The notes: generated by a model not told the origin, from the letters alone. Numbered from the stretch's first letter, positions 9,434 to 19,305 are shown. The stretch: 64,000 nucleotides of DNA from Stieleria varia (GCF_038443385.1 NZ_CP151726.1:434001-498000); one strand, 5' to 3'. Program-made: numbers and translations.

Positions 9434-10947
9434 TCGTGCGTACGATCGATGATAGGTGGATGGTCGCGAGTTTCATCACGGATAGCTTCATCACGGATAC
9501 AGTACAGATGCTGGCCAGTGCGGATCAGCAGGCTGTTGCCCGCGACCGCTGCAGCGTAGGCGGTGGGATCGCCGTAAGAAAACATCTGATGAAGTTGGTT
9601 CTCGGGCATCCCGGCGAACACTTTTTCCGGTCCGGTCTTCGGAGCCGCCAGATCATCGGGAACAACATTCGCACGACGTTGCTTTTCCGCAGCATCTCGA
9701 GCGGCCAGCATCTCGTCGACTTCCCACAGCGGATTGCGTGCGACTGGATCAAAACGATCACCGGGACGCAAGACGAGTGTGAAGCCGTTTTTCATGACAA
9801 AGTACACCAACGACGCGCCGCGTGAATCGGTCACGCCGATCGCGGAAGCCCAGCAGGGATTGCCGATGCGTTTGGCAAAGACCTGTTCGCCCGTCTGGTC
9901 GTTGATGCAGTACAGCACGCCCACTTTGTTGACATAGTAAACGTATCCGGCGAAAGCCAGCGGCGTGGAGTAATACGAGTTCGCTCGCTCGGCACCCCAG
10001 AGGACTTCGTAGCCCGGCTTGCCGTCAACCATGGTCAGCTTGATGCAGCAATTCGATGCCGCCGTAGCGGTCTCGTCCGATGCGCCGCCGTACATCGTGG
10101 TGGACCCGACAAAGACTCGATCGCCGACGACGCTGGCCGATGGAATATGATTGCCTTGCAAACCACCGAGTTGCCACAGCGACTCCCCGGACTGTGCATC
10201 GAAGGCGTCCACGGTATCCGCCGAACTGGTGATGACCAGTTGACGATCCCCGCAACTTGCAATCACGGGTGTCGACCAAGAGGGAACTCGCTCGCCCCGT
10301 TCGGCTTTCCATGCCACTTGGCCGCTCTCCTTGTCGATCGCAACCAAGTACGAGGGTCCATGGTGATCGATCAAAACAAACACACTGGTTGCCGTCTGAC
10401 AAAGTGAGCTGGCAACACCTCGCTCGTTGTCGACTACGCCATAGGTTTTGATGATCGGCGTGCTCCACAACGTCTGCCCGTCATGATTCATCGCCGTCAA
10501 ATCGCCGCTGGCAAAGAACGAGTAGACCGCGTCGGCATCAACCACACAGGTGGGCGCGGCGCGACTGTTGCGAAAGTAGTTCTCGACCTGTGTCGTCGCT
10601 TGCACCCGACGCGTCCAAAGTTTCTCGCCGGTTTGTAAATCAAACGCGTGCACTTGGCACTCTTCTTGAAACGGTCCGTCGCTCGATGTGAGGAAGACCC
10701 GATTTTCAAAAACAACCGGCGATGATTGTCCATAACCGGGAATGTCTGCCCTCCACGCTATGCCTTGCTCGGAGGACCACACGGTGGGCAGTTCAGCTAC
10801 CGTGTTTCCGCTGCCGTCACCACGAAACCCAGTCCAACCGTCGTCGGCCATCAGCGACATCGCCGCGAAATTCAAAACGACAATCCAAACGGAGAACCAC
10901 CACAACACGCAACAGCGACGCAAGGCAACGAGGTCGGAGGCATTCAT
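9430..10947 (-). CDS. PQQ-like beta-propeller protein (BamB-like fold)
   Basis: 505 residues with a signal peptide (hydrophobic 14-33, cleavage near Ala34). The mature protein begins WTGFRGDGSGN, typical of planctomycete PQQ-repeat proteins, and has repeated blades such as SSPVVFENRVFLTSSDG, VYSFFASGDLTAMNHDGQTLW, LVAIDKESGQVAWK and VDAFDAQSGESLWQLGG. Such propellers act as scaffolds or sugar-alcohol-dehydrogenase-like folds without a proven cofactor. It is first in a two-gene operon with the haem protein; this pairing suggests an extracytoplasmic redox or sensory module, which is inference. Confidence 0.88.
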   Translation of the reverse strand: MNASDLVALRRCCVLWWFSVWIVVLNFAAMSLMADDGWTGFRGDGSGNTVAELPTVWSSEQGIAWRADIPGYGQSSPVVFENRVFLTSSDGPFQEECQVHAFDLQTGEKLWTRRVQATTQVENYFRNSRAAPTCVVDADAVYSFFASGDLTAMNHDGQTLWSTPIIKTYGVVDNERGVASSLCQTATSVFVLIDHHGPSYLVAIDKESGQVAWKAERGERVPSWSTPVIASCGDRQLVITSSADTVDAFDAQSGESLWQLGGLQGNHIPSASVVGDRVFVGSTTMYGGASDETATAASNCCIKLTMVDGKPGYEVLWGAERANSYYSTPLAFAGYVYYVNKVGVLYCINDQTGEQVFAKRIGNPCWASAIGVTDSRGASLVYFVMKNGFTLVLRPGDRFDPVARNPLWEVDEMLAARDAAEKQRRANVVPDDLAAPKTGPEKVFAGMPENQLHQMFSYGDPTAYAAAVAGNSLLIRTGQHLYCIRDEAIRDETRDHPPIIDRTHE

Positions 10948-11187
10948 GGCAATCGATCAGGTCAAAAAACATCTCGGCGTGTTCCACGCCCGAAGTCACG
11001 CTGTACCAAATTGTACACCTGTCGGTGCATATTGTGGGCTGCGTTTTCTCAAACCCTGCAGATTTCCGAATTCGCTTGCCTTGTCTGCGGAGTGTCGGCA
11101 AACCAAGCGTCTTGAGATGGGTGTCCCAGTGAGCGACCAATACTCGCTGAGCTTGTACAAATCCTTTGGTGATCTGACGTTGTCGAT

Positions 11188-12180
11188 TTAGGGGCGATCG
11201 ATCCAAGGATTGTTGAACTCGTCGACTTCGATACTGGTCGTGACGAACTTGACGATTGCGGGAACGACGGTCGAGGATTGCATCACCAGTGCGGGGGCGT
11301 CGAGTGATTCCTTTGCGATGACTTCTTCCAAGCCGCTGAGTGTTCCACCGCCGAGTTTTGTCTTGACGACTTTCAAGCGTTTGTGGATACGGTCGGCAGT
11401 ATCCGAGCTGGGAGAGCTTTGGCCTGAGACGATCAATGTCGGCAATCGCAGCAAGTTTGGATCGCTCAACGGAGGATCGATGGGAATGCCTTTGAGAAGC
11501 TTCTCGGGTGAAATCAGCACGAGTGCTTTGACGTCTTGCCCTTGCTTCTTGGAACCCACCGATGGAAAACGCCAATCGCGTTGCGCCCAGTTGGCGGCGA
11601 GTACACAGCCTTCGCGAACACCGATCACGCACAGGGCATTGAGGTTCAACTTGCCTTCGTTGTTTTCTTCTTTCAAGAATCGCTTGGCTTCCTCGAGATC
11701 GTACATGATGATGTTTTGGATGTCGCGTTTGTTCATCGTCGCCACGTTGAACTCCTGCTCCTTGCCAGATGCGTCGATGTAGGTCTTGCTGTTTCCGTGT
11801 CCTCGGTATTGAGGAACCAGCACCGCACAGCCGGCGGCGTTGAGTGCTTTGACGAGATTCACGTACGGACTGGGCTGGCCTTGCCATTCGTGAATCAACA
11901 GGACCGGAATCGCTTTCTTTTCCAGATCCGAAGGGAAGTAAAACGCTTGGAGTTCCAGGCCGTCTTTGGTCCTGAGTTTGACGGGACGTGGCTTGGGTTT
12001 CTCCTTTTTTGTCTTCGCCGGGGGCGCTTGCGCAGATGCAGGAACCATCAGGCCGCTGGGGGCAACCATGGTCAGTCCGATCGCAGCCACGAACAGGCAG
12101 AGCATCACCCGTGGAGACAAACTTCTGACGTGATGGACTTGTTGGGGAACACTGTTGATCTGCTGGACCGCAACCGGCAT
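11188..12180 (-). CDS. alpha/beta-hydrolase-fold protein lacking a catalytic Ser
   Basis: 330 residues from the ATG at 12180; the open frame reaches 12471, but the added residues look non-coding. A signal-like hydrophobic stretch (26-50) is followed by a basic Lys/Pro linker and a hydrolase fold: VLLIHEWQG near 94, YRGHG near 125, and the nucleophile elbow position GVREG at 187-191. There the expected Ser is Arg189. I also see no clear acid/His pair. It is probably a non-catalytic hydrolase fold, exported or membrane-anchored. The 240 bases between it and the PQQ gene hold nothing I can identify. Confidence 0.75.
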   Translation of the reverse strand: MPVAVQQINSVPQQVHHVRSLSPRVMLCLFVAAIGLTMVAPSGLMVPASAQAPPAKTKKEKPKPRPVKLRTKDGLELQAFYFPSDLEKKAIPVLLIHEWQGQPSPYVNLVKALNAAGCAVLVPQYRGHGNSKTYIDASGKEQEFNVATMNKRDIQNIIMYDLEEAKRFLKEENNEGKLNLNALCVIGVREGCVLAANWAQRDWRFPSVGSKKQGQDVKALVLISPEKLLKGIPIDPPLSDPNLLRLPTLIVSGQSSPSSDTADRIHKRLKVVKTKLGGGTLSGLEEVIAKESLDAPALVMQSSTVVPAIVKFVTTSIEVDEFNNPWIDRP

Positions 12181-12299
12181 GTGATGGACTCCTGAAAACA
12201 AACATGGGACGACAAGGGACGAGAACCAGTCCCCTCCATTATGCGCTTGGAGGGCTGGCGACGCGAAAAAAAGCGAGAAGGAAGCGATGGTCGATCGGC

Positions 12300-12869
12300 T
12301 CAGTCGCCCAACAATTTCAAAAAGGCTCGCATCCACGCCGGGTGAGCAGGCCACGCCGGTGCGCTGACCAAGTGTCCGTGCACGTGAGCAGAATCCATCG
12401 TTCCGGCCGGCGCGATGTACTGGCCCCCCGCCGCTGTGACCTCGTAGGAAACCGCGGGGTAGCAACTGCATTGGCGGTCCGTCAGCACTCCGGCGGCTGC
12501 CAAAATCTGGGGTCCGTGGCAGATCGCTGCGATCGGTTTGGTGGCCGCATCAAAGGCTCGAACCAACTCCAAAACCCGCTGATCCATCCTCAAATACTCC
12601 GGCGCCCGTCCGCCCGGAATCACCAGGGCGTCATAGTTTGCCGCGTTGCAGGCCTCGAAATCAGCGGTGATTGCAAACCGGTGCCCGGGTTTTTCGCTGT
12701 AGGTTTGGTGCCCCTCAAAGTCGTGAATCGCCGTGGCGACGGTATCTCCGGGGGATTTGTTCGGGCAAACGGTGTCCACCTGGTGACCGACGGTTTGTAG
12801 GATTTGCAGGGGAACCATGGCCTCGTAATCCTCGACGAAATCGCCCACCAGCATCAAAACCCGCTTCAT
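12300..12869 (-). CDS. DJ-1/PfpI family protein
   Basis: 189 residues. The class I glutamine-amidotransferase-like fold is clear: [15 protein letters not shown] at the N-terminus (conserved acidic residue near 13), [12 protein letters not shown] near 83 and the nucleophile elbow AAICHGP with Cys117-His118. Members are proteases, deglycase-like or chaperone-like enzymes; the exact activity is not fixed by sequence. The ATG at 12869 has a GGAGA motif about 8 bases upstream and opens the fold directly, while the longer frame to 12956 adds a non-conserved stretch. Cytoplasmic; no signal peptide. Confidence 0.9.
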   Translation of the reverse strand: MKRVLMLVGDFVEDYEAMVPLQILQTVGHQVDTVCPNKSPGDTVATAIHDFEGHQTYSEKPGHRFAITADFEACNAANYDALVIPGGRAPEYLRMDQRVLELVRAFDAATKPIAAICHGPQILAAAGVLTDRQCSCYPAVSYEVTAAGGQYIAPAGTMDSAHVHGHLVSAPAWPAHPAWMRAFLKLLGD

Positions 12870-13065
12870 TCGCTTTTCTCCAGTTGTTTTTCGTTGCTTC
12901 CGGATTTCCGAAATACCCGCCCGTCCGCGTTCGGCGAGCGGGCGCAATGCTCCCAATAGACACCATTTCGTTGGTGTTTGCTTAGCAATCGACTAAACTT
13001 TGTGCAGCAGACGGTACCCCGATCTCTGCCTCGCTTTTCCGCGTTCTCTTGGCTGATGGATTCCC

Positions 13066-14775
13066 ATGACCCGATTGCCTCGTCCCTCCGTTCTCACCCA
13101 CTCCAACCACATGATGCAGTCCAACCCCGTGAAGCGGACCCTGTCGACCGTGTGGACCTCCTGCGTGTTTCTGATGATCGCATGCATGCTGCACAGTCAA
13201 CATGCCGACGGCGGTGAAATGATGTCGCCTGCAATTGCCAGCCAGTTGCAACTGGAGGAAGCGTGGCGTCGTCAAACGTCGGTCCCCGGTGGAGAGCAGT
13301 CCATCGTGGATCAGCAGGTGCATGTCCATCAGGCCAGCCCCCGTGTCTACGTTGAAATCGTCAAGACTGCCGATGCGGCTGCAGCGCCAGCCACCGACTC
13401 GGCGAAGCCGGATGGCACGGCGAAACCGGATGGCAACGTCTTGTTCCGCATTCCAACCGACCAAGCGGATACCAACGGGTTGCCGATCGGAGAGGAGGAA
13501 GCAAAGCGATTAGCGAGAGCCGAGATTCGACGCCTGACTCGTCGTGGAATCACCGCTGAAATCACCACTCGCAGTGTTCCACGCGTCAACCTGTACACCG
13601 CCTGCGATGATGGCACGATCGAGTGCCGTAACGCGGAGACAGGCGAACCGATTTGGTTGAGTCACGTGGGCGATCCTCGATTGGTCTATGGAACCATGGG
13701 GATCGGTGATGAATTCTTGACGATTACCAATGGTGGTAATCTGATCAAGCTGGACATTTCTGACGGCGTTGAAGTCAACTCGGTACGAACATCGGGGACT
13801 CCGCTGTACGGTGCCATCCATTCGGGATCCTACTCGCTGGTGGCAACGATACGCAGCAGCGTCGAAGGTTATCCGCTGGGCGATACGACCCGCGACCCCT
13901 TCATGGAAATCGTCACGGGGATTGCTCTTTCGCCGCCCACCAAAGCACCGGATTCGACTCGGGTCGCTTGGGCGACCGATCAGGGATTTGTCTACGTGAT
14001 GGAACTTTCCGGTGAGCCCTCGGTGCTGTTTCGTTTGGACACCGATGGAATCGTCAGCGGACGCATCGCATCCGCATCAGGGAATCGCTTTTTCTTTGGT
14101 AGCGAGTCGGGGCAGGTCTATGGAATTCGAGGGACTCGGCTGGGTGATGTTCTTTGGTCACGCCCCTATGGAGAACCGTTCTACTCGGCACCTATGGTCG
14201 TCGACGATCAAGTTCTGTTGCGGAGCGCCTACGGAAATCTTTATTCACTGGGCACGGTCGATGGTATCAGTAAATGGACCAAACCGATCGCCGGGATCGA
14301 TAGAATGATCGGTGCATTCGATGGAAAACTGTACGTGCGAACCCTCAGCAGTGCGTTTGCCGTGATCGATCTGGAAACGGGCAAAATGGACGCGATCTAC
14401 TCTTCGTTCCGCCCCAACCGCTTGCTCGTCAATCGGGAAACCAACCGACTGTACTTTGTGAACGAGACCGGTGCCGTTCAATGCATGCGGCCGGTGGGTA
14501 CCAAGATGCCGACCTTCATGACCAACGAAGACATCGAGGAAACGCCCGAAGGTATCGCTCCCGCGGCAACTCAGCCGCTGAAGATGGATCCTTTGGACAA
14601 CCCTGCCGATCCCTTCGGTGCTGCGGATCCGTTTGCCACTCCCGCTGCCCCCGCCCCCGCCGGTGGCGATCCCTTTGGCGCAGGTGCTGCCGCTGATCCC
14701 TTTGCCGGAGGTGCAGATGCAGCAGGTGGTGGAGAGATGGCCGATCCGTTCGGTGGCGATCCGTTCGGAAATTAG
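13066..14775 (+). CDS. PQQ-like beta-propeller protein with Asp-Pro-Phe-Gly repeat tail
   Basis: 569 residues. A signal peptide lies near 24-50. A propeller of PQQ-like blades follows (YTACDDGTIECRNAETGEPIW, GYVYV-type strands, VLLRSAYGNLYSL, KLYVRTLSSAFAVIDLETG). After about residue 480 the protein becomes low-complexity with repeats of D-P-F-G/A among Pro, Ala and Gly, a tail type seen in many planctomycete secreted proteins. Probably periplasmic; function unknown. It is divergent from the DJ-1 gene. Confidence 0.85.
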   Translation: MTRLPRPSVLTHSNHMMQSNPVKRTLSTVWTSCVFLMIACMLHSQHADGGEMMSPAIASQLQLEEAWRRQTSVPGGEQSIVDQQVHVHQASPRVYVEIVKTADAAAAPATDSAKPDGTAKPDGNVLFRIPTDQADTNGLPIGEEEAKRLARAEIRRLTRRGITAEITTRSVPRVNLYTACDDGTIECRNAETGEPIWLSHVGDPRLVYGTMGIGDEFLTITNGGNLIKLDISDGVEVNSVRTSGTPLYGAIHSGSYSLVATIRSSVEGYPLGDTTRDPFMEIVTGIALSPPTKAPDSTRVAWATDQGFVYVMELSGEPSVLFRLDTDGIVSGRIASASGNRFFFGSESGQVYGIRGTRLGDVLWSRPYGEPFYSAPMVVDDQVLLRSAYGNLYSLGTVDGISKWTKPIAGIDRMIGAFDGKLYVRTLSSAFAVIDLETGKMDAIYSSFRPNRLLVNRETNRLYFVNETGAVQCMRPVGTKMPTFMTNEDIEETPEGIAPAATQPLKMDPLDNPADPFGAADPFATPAAPAPAGGDPFGAGAAADPFAGGADAAGGGEMADPFGGDPFGN

Positions 14776-14957
14776 CCGATCTGAATCTCTGCGGACCGAT
14801 ACAATCGCTTCCATCGATTCCACCAGCACACTTCGTTGACGGAATTACGACACGGTGGCTGGGAAGCGATATTGATGGAGGGTTGCGTAGTAGCGTTGTC
14901 TGAACGAATCGTCGCAGGAGTATCGACATCGATCCCCTGAGTTTTCCTTTGGACGTC

Positions 14958-16247
14958 ATGATCACAACTTCCTCAACGACCGACCACGCCGGCCGCAACA
15001 GCCTGCAGAACTTGGACAGCGCCGTGCCGTTGGGGCCGCCCGAGTTTGGAACGCAAGTCGCAGGGCATCCCGATGAGAAAAACAATTGTCCGGCGCCGTC
15101 GCTGCAAGAAGAAGTGGACTGGCTATCCGATGCGTTGGCGTCGCGATTCGAAGAACTTTCGCTCATCCACGGCCTGACCCAGCGACTGACCCAGACACTC
15201 ACCGCCGTTGAGCAGTCGTCGCAAATCATCCGATCATTGTTGCAAGAGTTGGCACCCTGCATCGATTCCCAATCGTTGGCATTACACCTCACCGCGGATG
15301 ATGCGATTGGTCGTGACGAAGTCTTTGATCTTGTTGGTGAGTCTGTCTCCAAAGAATGGATGTTGCAATTGGCAACGATTGCCAACAAGCACTCAGTGAG
15401 CATGGCCGGTGAGCAACAGAGCGTCGCGATTGTCAACCAACTCTTGCTTAACGACGGTCGATCCATTCGTGTCGGCGTTGTCCCGATTCGTCGGCGGGAC
15501 GACCAGCTAGGTCAGATGATCGCGATCCGATCCATCGATCGGGATGAGTTCGGGACCATCGAAGCCGACATGATGCAATCCACCTCCATGATGTTGGCCG
15601 TCCATCTCATCAACCAGCGTCAGTACTTGCAACTGGAACGCATGTTCCAAGGAACCATCCAGTCACTTGTCTCTGCGCTGGATGCCAAAGACAAATACAC
15701 CAGTGGACACAGCGATCGTGTATCGCTGCTGGCCGTCGAGCTTGCGAAAGGACTCGGGTACACCGAAACTCAACTCGCCAACATTCGGATGGGCGGTATC
15801 CTGCATGACATCGGCAAGATCGGTGTCCAAGACTCGGTGCTTCAAAAGCCCGGCCGCTTGACCGACGAAGAGTTCGATCAGATCAAGCAGCACCCTGCGC
15901 TGGGCTACGATATCCTCAAAGGAATCCAACAGTTCCACCAGATCTTGCCCGCCGTTCGCCATCACCATGAGTCCTGGGATGGAAGCGGTTATCCCGATGG
16001 TCTGGCGGGTTTGGACATTCCGCGGGACGCTCAAATCATGGCCGTGGCCGATGCCTTCGACGCCATGACGAGCGATCGACCCTACCGTTCGGGGATGCCG
16101 CTGGAAAAAGTTCGCGAAATATTTTTGGCCGGTCGGGGCGTCCAGTGGGCTGCCGACGTCGTTGATGTGCTGCTCTCCTCCCCCAGTCTGTTCTCCGTCG
16201 ACTTCTCTCGTGACGCGGATCCGCCAGTCGGAAATCCGACGGTTTAG
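14958..16247 (+). CDS. HD-GYP domain protein with N-terminal GAF-like region
   Basis: 429 residues from the ATG at 14958 (a TTG three codons earlier is possible). The C-terminal half is an HD-GYP domain: SGHSDRVSLL, GGILHDIGKIGV with the HD pair, HHESWDGSGYP and DAFDAMTSDRPYR. HD-GYP enzymes hydrolyse cyclic di-GMP to GMP. The N-terminal half (about 40-230) looks like a GAF-type sensory region preceded by a helical segment. No transmembrane helix, so cytosolic. A LuxR-type regulator follows after a long leader, but cotranscription is not shown. Confidence 0.92.
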   Translation: MITTSSTTDHAGRNSLQNLDSAVPLGPPEFGTQVAGHPDEKNNCPAPSLQEEVDWLSDALASRFEELSLIHGLTQRLTQTLTAVEQSSQIIRSLLQELAPCIDSQSLALHLTADDAIGRDEVFDLVGESVSKEWMLQLATIANKHSVSMAGEQQSVAIVNQLLLNDGRSIRVGVVPIRRRDDQLGQMIAIRSIDRDEFGTIEADMMQSTSMMLAVHLINQRQYLQLERMFQGTIQSLVSALDAKDKYTSGHSDRVSLLAVELAKGLGYTETQLANIRMGGILHDIGKIGVQDSVLQKPGRLTDEEFDQIKQHPALGYDILKGIQQFHQILPAVRHHHESWDGSGYPDGLAGLDIPRDAQIMAVADAFDAMTSDRPYRSGMPLEKVREIFLAGRGVQWAADVVDVLLSSPSLFSVDFSRDADPPVGNPTV

Positions 16248-16584
16248 CGGTGTCGATTGCCGCTTTGATAAACAGACTCATCGACTAGGTGAATTCCCCC
16301 ACCCTCTTGGCGGAAAGCACTTTTTTCCCGCCTCTTTCGAGACGCATCACTTCACACTTTTCACTGCTCAAGCGTTCAGCCATCCGCCAATGCATGGAAA
16401 ACGGGTGGCGAACTACCGTCGCGGGCCACCCTCGTAGAGAGGGGACTGTTGAGCCGATGAGCGTAGTGAATTGGTCATCAATTTGTCCGAAACGGTCTCT
16501 GGTGATTCCAAAGAACCTCTCACTTCCCCATAGAATTGGGGGAACCATCGATTGCCGAATCATTCAAAAATCATAGGATTTCGC

Positions 16585-16660
16585 TGTAGGCACTTAACAT
16601 CTGTTCCTACAATTACCTACTATGGGGTGAGTCGACCCTACTCACGTGAGACGAGTAGGT
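16585..16660 (+). promoter_or_regulatory. possible structured leader with alternative pairings
   Basis: TGTAGG (16585) can pair with CCTACA (16606), or part of it with ACCTAC (16615). ACCTAC can instead pair with GTAGGT (16655), enclosing a second helix GTGAGT (16627) with ACTCAC (16640). It sits in the 647-bp gap before the LuxR-type regulator gene, 235 bases from its ATG. Apart from this, I see nothing definite in that gap. Confidence 0.3.
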
Positions 16661-16894
16661 CTACCAAGGGTGGGGGATATCGGTCACAGAGTGATCTCTC
16701 ACTGTTTTGAGACGGCTTCCAGTAGGAAGCTGATTTAGATTTCATAGCGGAGAGGGACGGTCATTTGAGTGGTTTGAAACGCACTCCTGGCGGGGCAGGT
16801 TGAGACGAAACACCCCTCCCCCCCTAATGTTCAACGAACAACCAAACAGCATGGCTGCTAGCTTTCAGAATTCCAACCAAACCGAGGAAGAGAG

Positions 16895-17527
16895 ATGAGT
16901 AAAAAATTGTTGGTGGTCGACGACCACATGGTGATCCGGCTCGGTCTCCGATCGATGCTCGAAGGCACCGATTTGACCATTACCGAAGAAGCTTCCAACG
17001 CAGCAGAAACACTTGCGGCTGTCGAAAAATCTGTTCCCGATGTCATCTTGATGGACATTCGGATGGAAGGCGGTGACGGGCTCAATACGCTCGGTCGCTT
17101 GAAGCTCGATCATCCTGATCTGCCCATCGTCCTGTATTCAGCGTACGACAATCCGACCTACATCGCTCGCGCAGTTGCCTTGGGTGCCGCCGGGTATGTC
17201 TTGAAATCAGCGCCACGTGACCGCTTGATCGAGGCTTTGCAAACCGCCGCCGCTGGTGAGTCCGCGTGGACCCGTGAAGAACTGCGTCGCGTCACCGGTG
17301 CTTTGGCGACTCCACGTCTGAGCCAAGACATCGATGTTCCTTTGACACACCGTGAAAGCGAAGTGCTGCGTCAAATGGCTCAAGGCCTGACGAACAAAGA
17401 GATCGCAAAGATGCTCGGCATCAGCTACGAAACCGTCAAAGAACACGTGCAACATATCTTGCGAAAGATCGGCGTGACGGACCGTACACAAGCTGCTGTT
17501 TGGGCCGTGCGTCAAAACCTCGTCTAA
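16895..17527 (+). CDS. LuxR/NarL-family response regulator
   Basis: 210 residues: receiver domain (1-120) with the acidic pocket VVDDH, phosphoacceptor Asp54 in LMDIRM and Lys104 in VLKSAP, then a C-terminal LuxR-type helix-turn-helix (about 148-205: LTHRESEVLRQMAQGLTNKEIAKML, abbreviated here by its positions). It should bind DNA as a phosphorylation-dependent dimer. A strong GAGGAAGAG Shine-Dalgarno site precedes the ATG. No histidine kinase lies in the window. A terminator follows at 17557. Confidence 0.95.
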   Translation: MSKKLLVVDDHMVIRLGLRSMLEGTDLTITEEASNAAETLAAVEKSVPDVILMDIRMEGGDGLNTLGRLKLDHPDLPIVLYSAYDNPTYIARAVALGAAGYVLKSAPRDRLIEALQTAAAGESAWTREELRRVTGALATPRLSQDIDVPLTHRESEVLRQMAQGLTNKEIAKMLGISYETVKEHVQHILRKIGVTDRTQAAVWAVRQNLV

Positions 17528-17556
17528 CACGACCGGGTTCCTTAGACGATTGAAAC

Positions 17557-17596
17557 GAGCGGGTGAGTTCCAGCGAACTCTGCCGCTCTTTTTTTT
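17557..17596 (+). terminator. rho-independent terminator of the response-regulator gene
   Basis: GAGCGG...GAGTTC and GAACTC...CCGCTC form a stem with a short loop, followed by eight T (17589-17596). It begins 29 bases after the stop codon. Confidence 0.85.
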
Positions 17597-17688
17597 GCGA
17601 CGTCAGCCGTTGGAATTTGCACGAGATCCCTAACAGCTCAGCGTATCTAGTGCGTCGTCCAGTCTTAGAACGTGGGTTCGATGAATGA

Positions 17689-17868
17689 GCCGTTTTTGCG
17701 ATAGCCACGGTTTTCGCGATCCAACCGTGGCTATCGGCCTGTTGATTTAGTCATAACCCGACGCGTCAGCCAGGGATTCTTGGCAGTTGCTGCCGTTTGA
17801 CGGATCCCTCGCTGACGCTTCGGGTTGCGTTAGCCACTAGATCAACAGTCCGCTATCGCCAAAACGGC
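17689..17868. repeat. nested palindrome enclosing an R3-type 115-bp element
   Basis: AGCCGTTTTTGCGATAGC at 17689-17706 is answered by its complement, with one mismatch, at 17851-17868. Between them lies a 115-bp element (17737-17851) with ends CCTGTTGATTTAGT and ACTAGATCAACAG, a diverged member of family R3, whose other two copies in the window are also exactly 115 bp. Confidence 0.65.
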
Positions 17869-17875
17869 TAACCCT

Positions 17876-18098
17876 GGACTGTTCAAAGTTTGGTGTTGTT
17901 TCTTTTGGGTTTGTGCAAGTTTATGTCCCTACTGCCGGCGCAGCTGGTGGCCCCAGTGAGCCTCAGACGCTAGCCGTGGGCCTGAGGCGGATTGTGGTGC
18001 CGGCCCACGGCTAGCGCCTGAGGCTCACTTTGATTGCGATGCATGGAACGAAAACATAGACTGAAAAGACAATGTCAACCCCAAACTTTGAGCAGTCC
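17876..18098. repeat. dispersed repeat R2, copy a, with terminal inverted repeats
   Basis: A 223-bp unit with 23-bp terminal inverted repeats (21 of 23 match, core TCAAAGTTTGG). Inside is a hairpin with 27-bp arms (17956-17982 and 18002-18028, one mismatch), centred on GCTAGCCGTGGGCC. It fills the gap between the convergent regulator and dinB genes and ends 26 bases from the dinB stop. No coding capacity. Confidence 0.75.
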
Positions 18099-18123
18099 AG
18101 CGTTGCTGCGAACGTCGCAGTCC

Positions 18124-19305
18124 TCAGGAATCCTTGTCGCGATGGATCCAACGATGGCTTTCCGCTCGGTAAACCGCGGAACGCCCGAACTGTTTGGCTA
18201 GACGATCGACAACCTCATCCACTTTGCGATCCGCCTGTTCCGAGGGATCTTCGAACAGCGACAATTGCTTTGGCTGTCCAGGTCGCGTGAGATTTCCCGC
18301 AGACACACCGAGCAGCCTGACGGGACGAGGATGTTTTTGACGCAGTTGACTCAGCAAATCGGATGCGAGTGCGATGATCTGGGCGGTGCTATCGGTGGGA
18401 CTGGCAAACGATTGGCTGCGTTGGAAGGTTTGGAAATCCTCTCGGCGATATTTCACGCTCACCGTTTTGCAAGCTCGCTGATTCTGACGCAACCGCATCC
18501 CGACTTGCTCTCCCAAAAAGCTGATCACGGCGTTCATGGATTCCAGATCGCTCATATCAGTCCAAAACGTTCGCTCATGGCTGATCTGTTTGGCTTCATG
18601 ATCCACGACGACTTTGCGTGCGTCGATCCCGTTGGCCAAGTTCCACAAGTGTTCCCCCCACTGTCCAAGCCGGCCACGCATGCTCTCCAGTGACCGGGCT
18701 CGGATGTCTGCGATTTTGTGGATGCCCATCTGCTCCAGACGCTTCTGACCAACGCCCCCGACTCCCCACAGACGCTTGATCGGCAACGGATCCAGAAAGG
18801 CGATCAACTCGCTTTCCTGCACCGCGACGAATCCATCGGGCTTGCCCAAGTCGCTCGCGATCTTGGCGGCAAACTTTCGCGGTGCAATGCCAACGCTTGC
18901 GGTCAGATTCAATTCCGATTGGATGTCGTGCCTGATTCGGCGGCCGATCTCTTCCGCAGAACCGAATAGTCGCTCGCTGCCAGACACATCCAAGAAGGCC
19001 TCGTCCAGAGACAGCGGCTGAACCAATGGCGTGTATCGATGAAAGATCTCGCGGACCTCACGACCTACACTCGCGTAGTGATCCAACCGCCCTCGAACAA
19101 ACGTAATGTGCGGACACAACTCTGCGGCGCGTCGACCGGACATCGCGCTGTGGACTCCATACTCACGGGCTTCATAGCTGGCGGTTTGAACAACGCCCCG
19201 ACCCGATGCGGAACCTCCGACCGCAATCGGAATCCCTCTGAGTTCCGGATGGTCTCGCTGCTCGACAGCCGCGTAGAAAGCATCCATGTCGACGTGCACG
19301 AACAT
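18124..19305 (-). CDS. dinB: DNA polymerase IV (Y family)
   Basis: 393 residues. Translesion polymerase. Motifs: HVDMDAFYAAVEQ at the N-terminus with catalytic Asp6, SLDEAFLDVSGS with the second acidic pair near 100, helix-hairpin-helix GVGGVGQKRLEQMG, and the little-finger domain after about 240. The C-terminus holds QLSLF, a standard beta-clamp-binding peptide. The ATG at 19305 is chosen because it opens the polymerase fold; the longer frame is unconserved. Stop and start of guaD/dinB overlap (TGATG), so dinB is the second gene of that pair. R2 lies just after the stop. Confidence 0.95.
   Translation of the reverse strand: MFVHVDMDAFYAAVEQRDHPELRGIPIAVGGSASGRGVVQTASYEAREYGVHSAMSGRRAAELCPHITFVRGRLDHYASVGREVREIFHRYTPLVQPLSLDEAFLDVSGSERLFGSAEEIGRRIRHDIQSELNLTASVGIAPRKFAAKIASDLGKPDGFVAVQESELIAFLDPLPIKRLWGVGGVGQKRLEQMGIHKIADIRARSLESMRGRLGQWGEHLWNLANGIDARKVVVDHEAKQISHERTFWTDMSDLESMNAVISFLGEQVGMRLRQNQRACKTVSVKYRREDFQTFQRSQSFASPTDSTAQIIALASDLLSQLRQKHPRPVRLLGVSAGNLTRPGQPKQLSLFEDPSEQADRKVDEVVDRLAKQFGRSAVYRAESHRWIHRDKDS

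Noticed and set aside
10817-12205. 462-codon minus-strand frame overlapping the hydrolase-like gene
   Set aside because: Very Arg/Gln-rich shadow frame that also runs into the start of the PQQ gene; the hydrolase frame has a signal region and a fold.
17956-18028. CRISPR-like repeat or terminator
   Set aside because: The repeated unit is one long hairpin, without regular repeats and spacers or a T-run; it is a dispersed repeat (R2).
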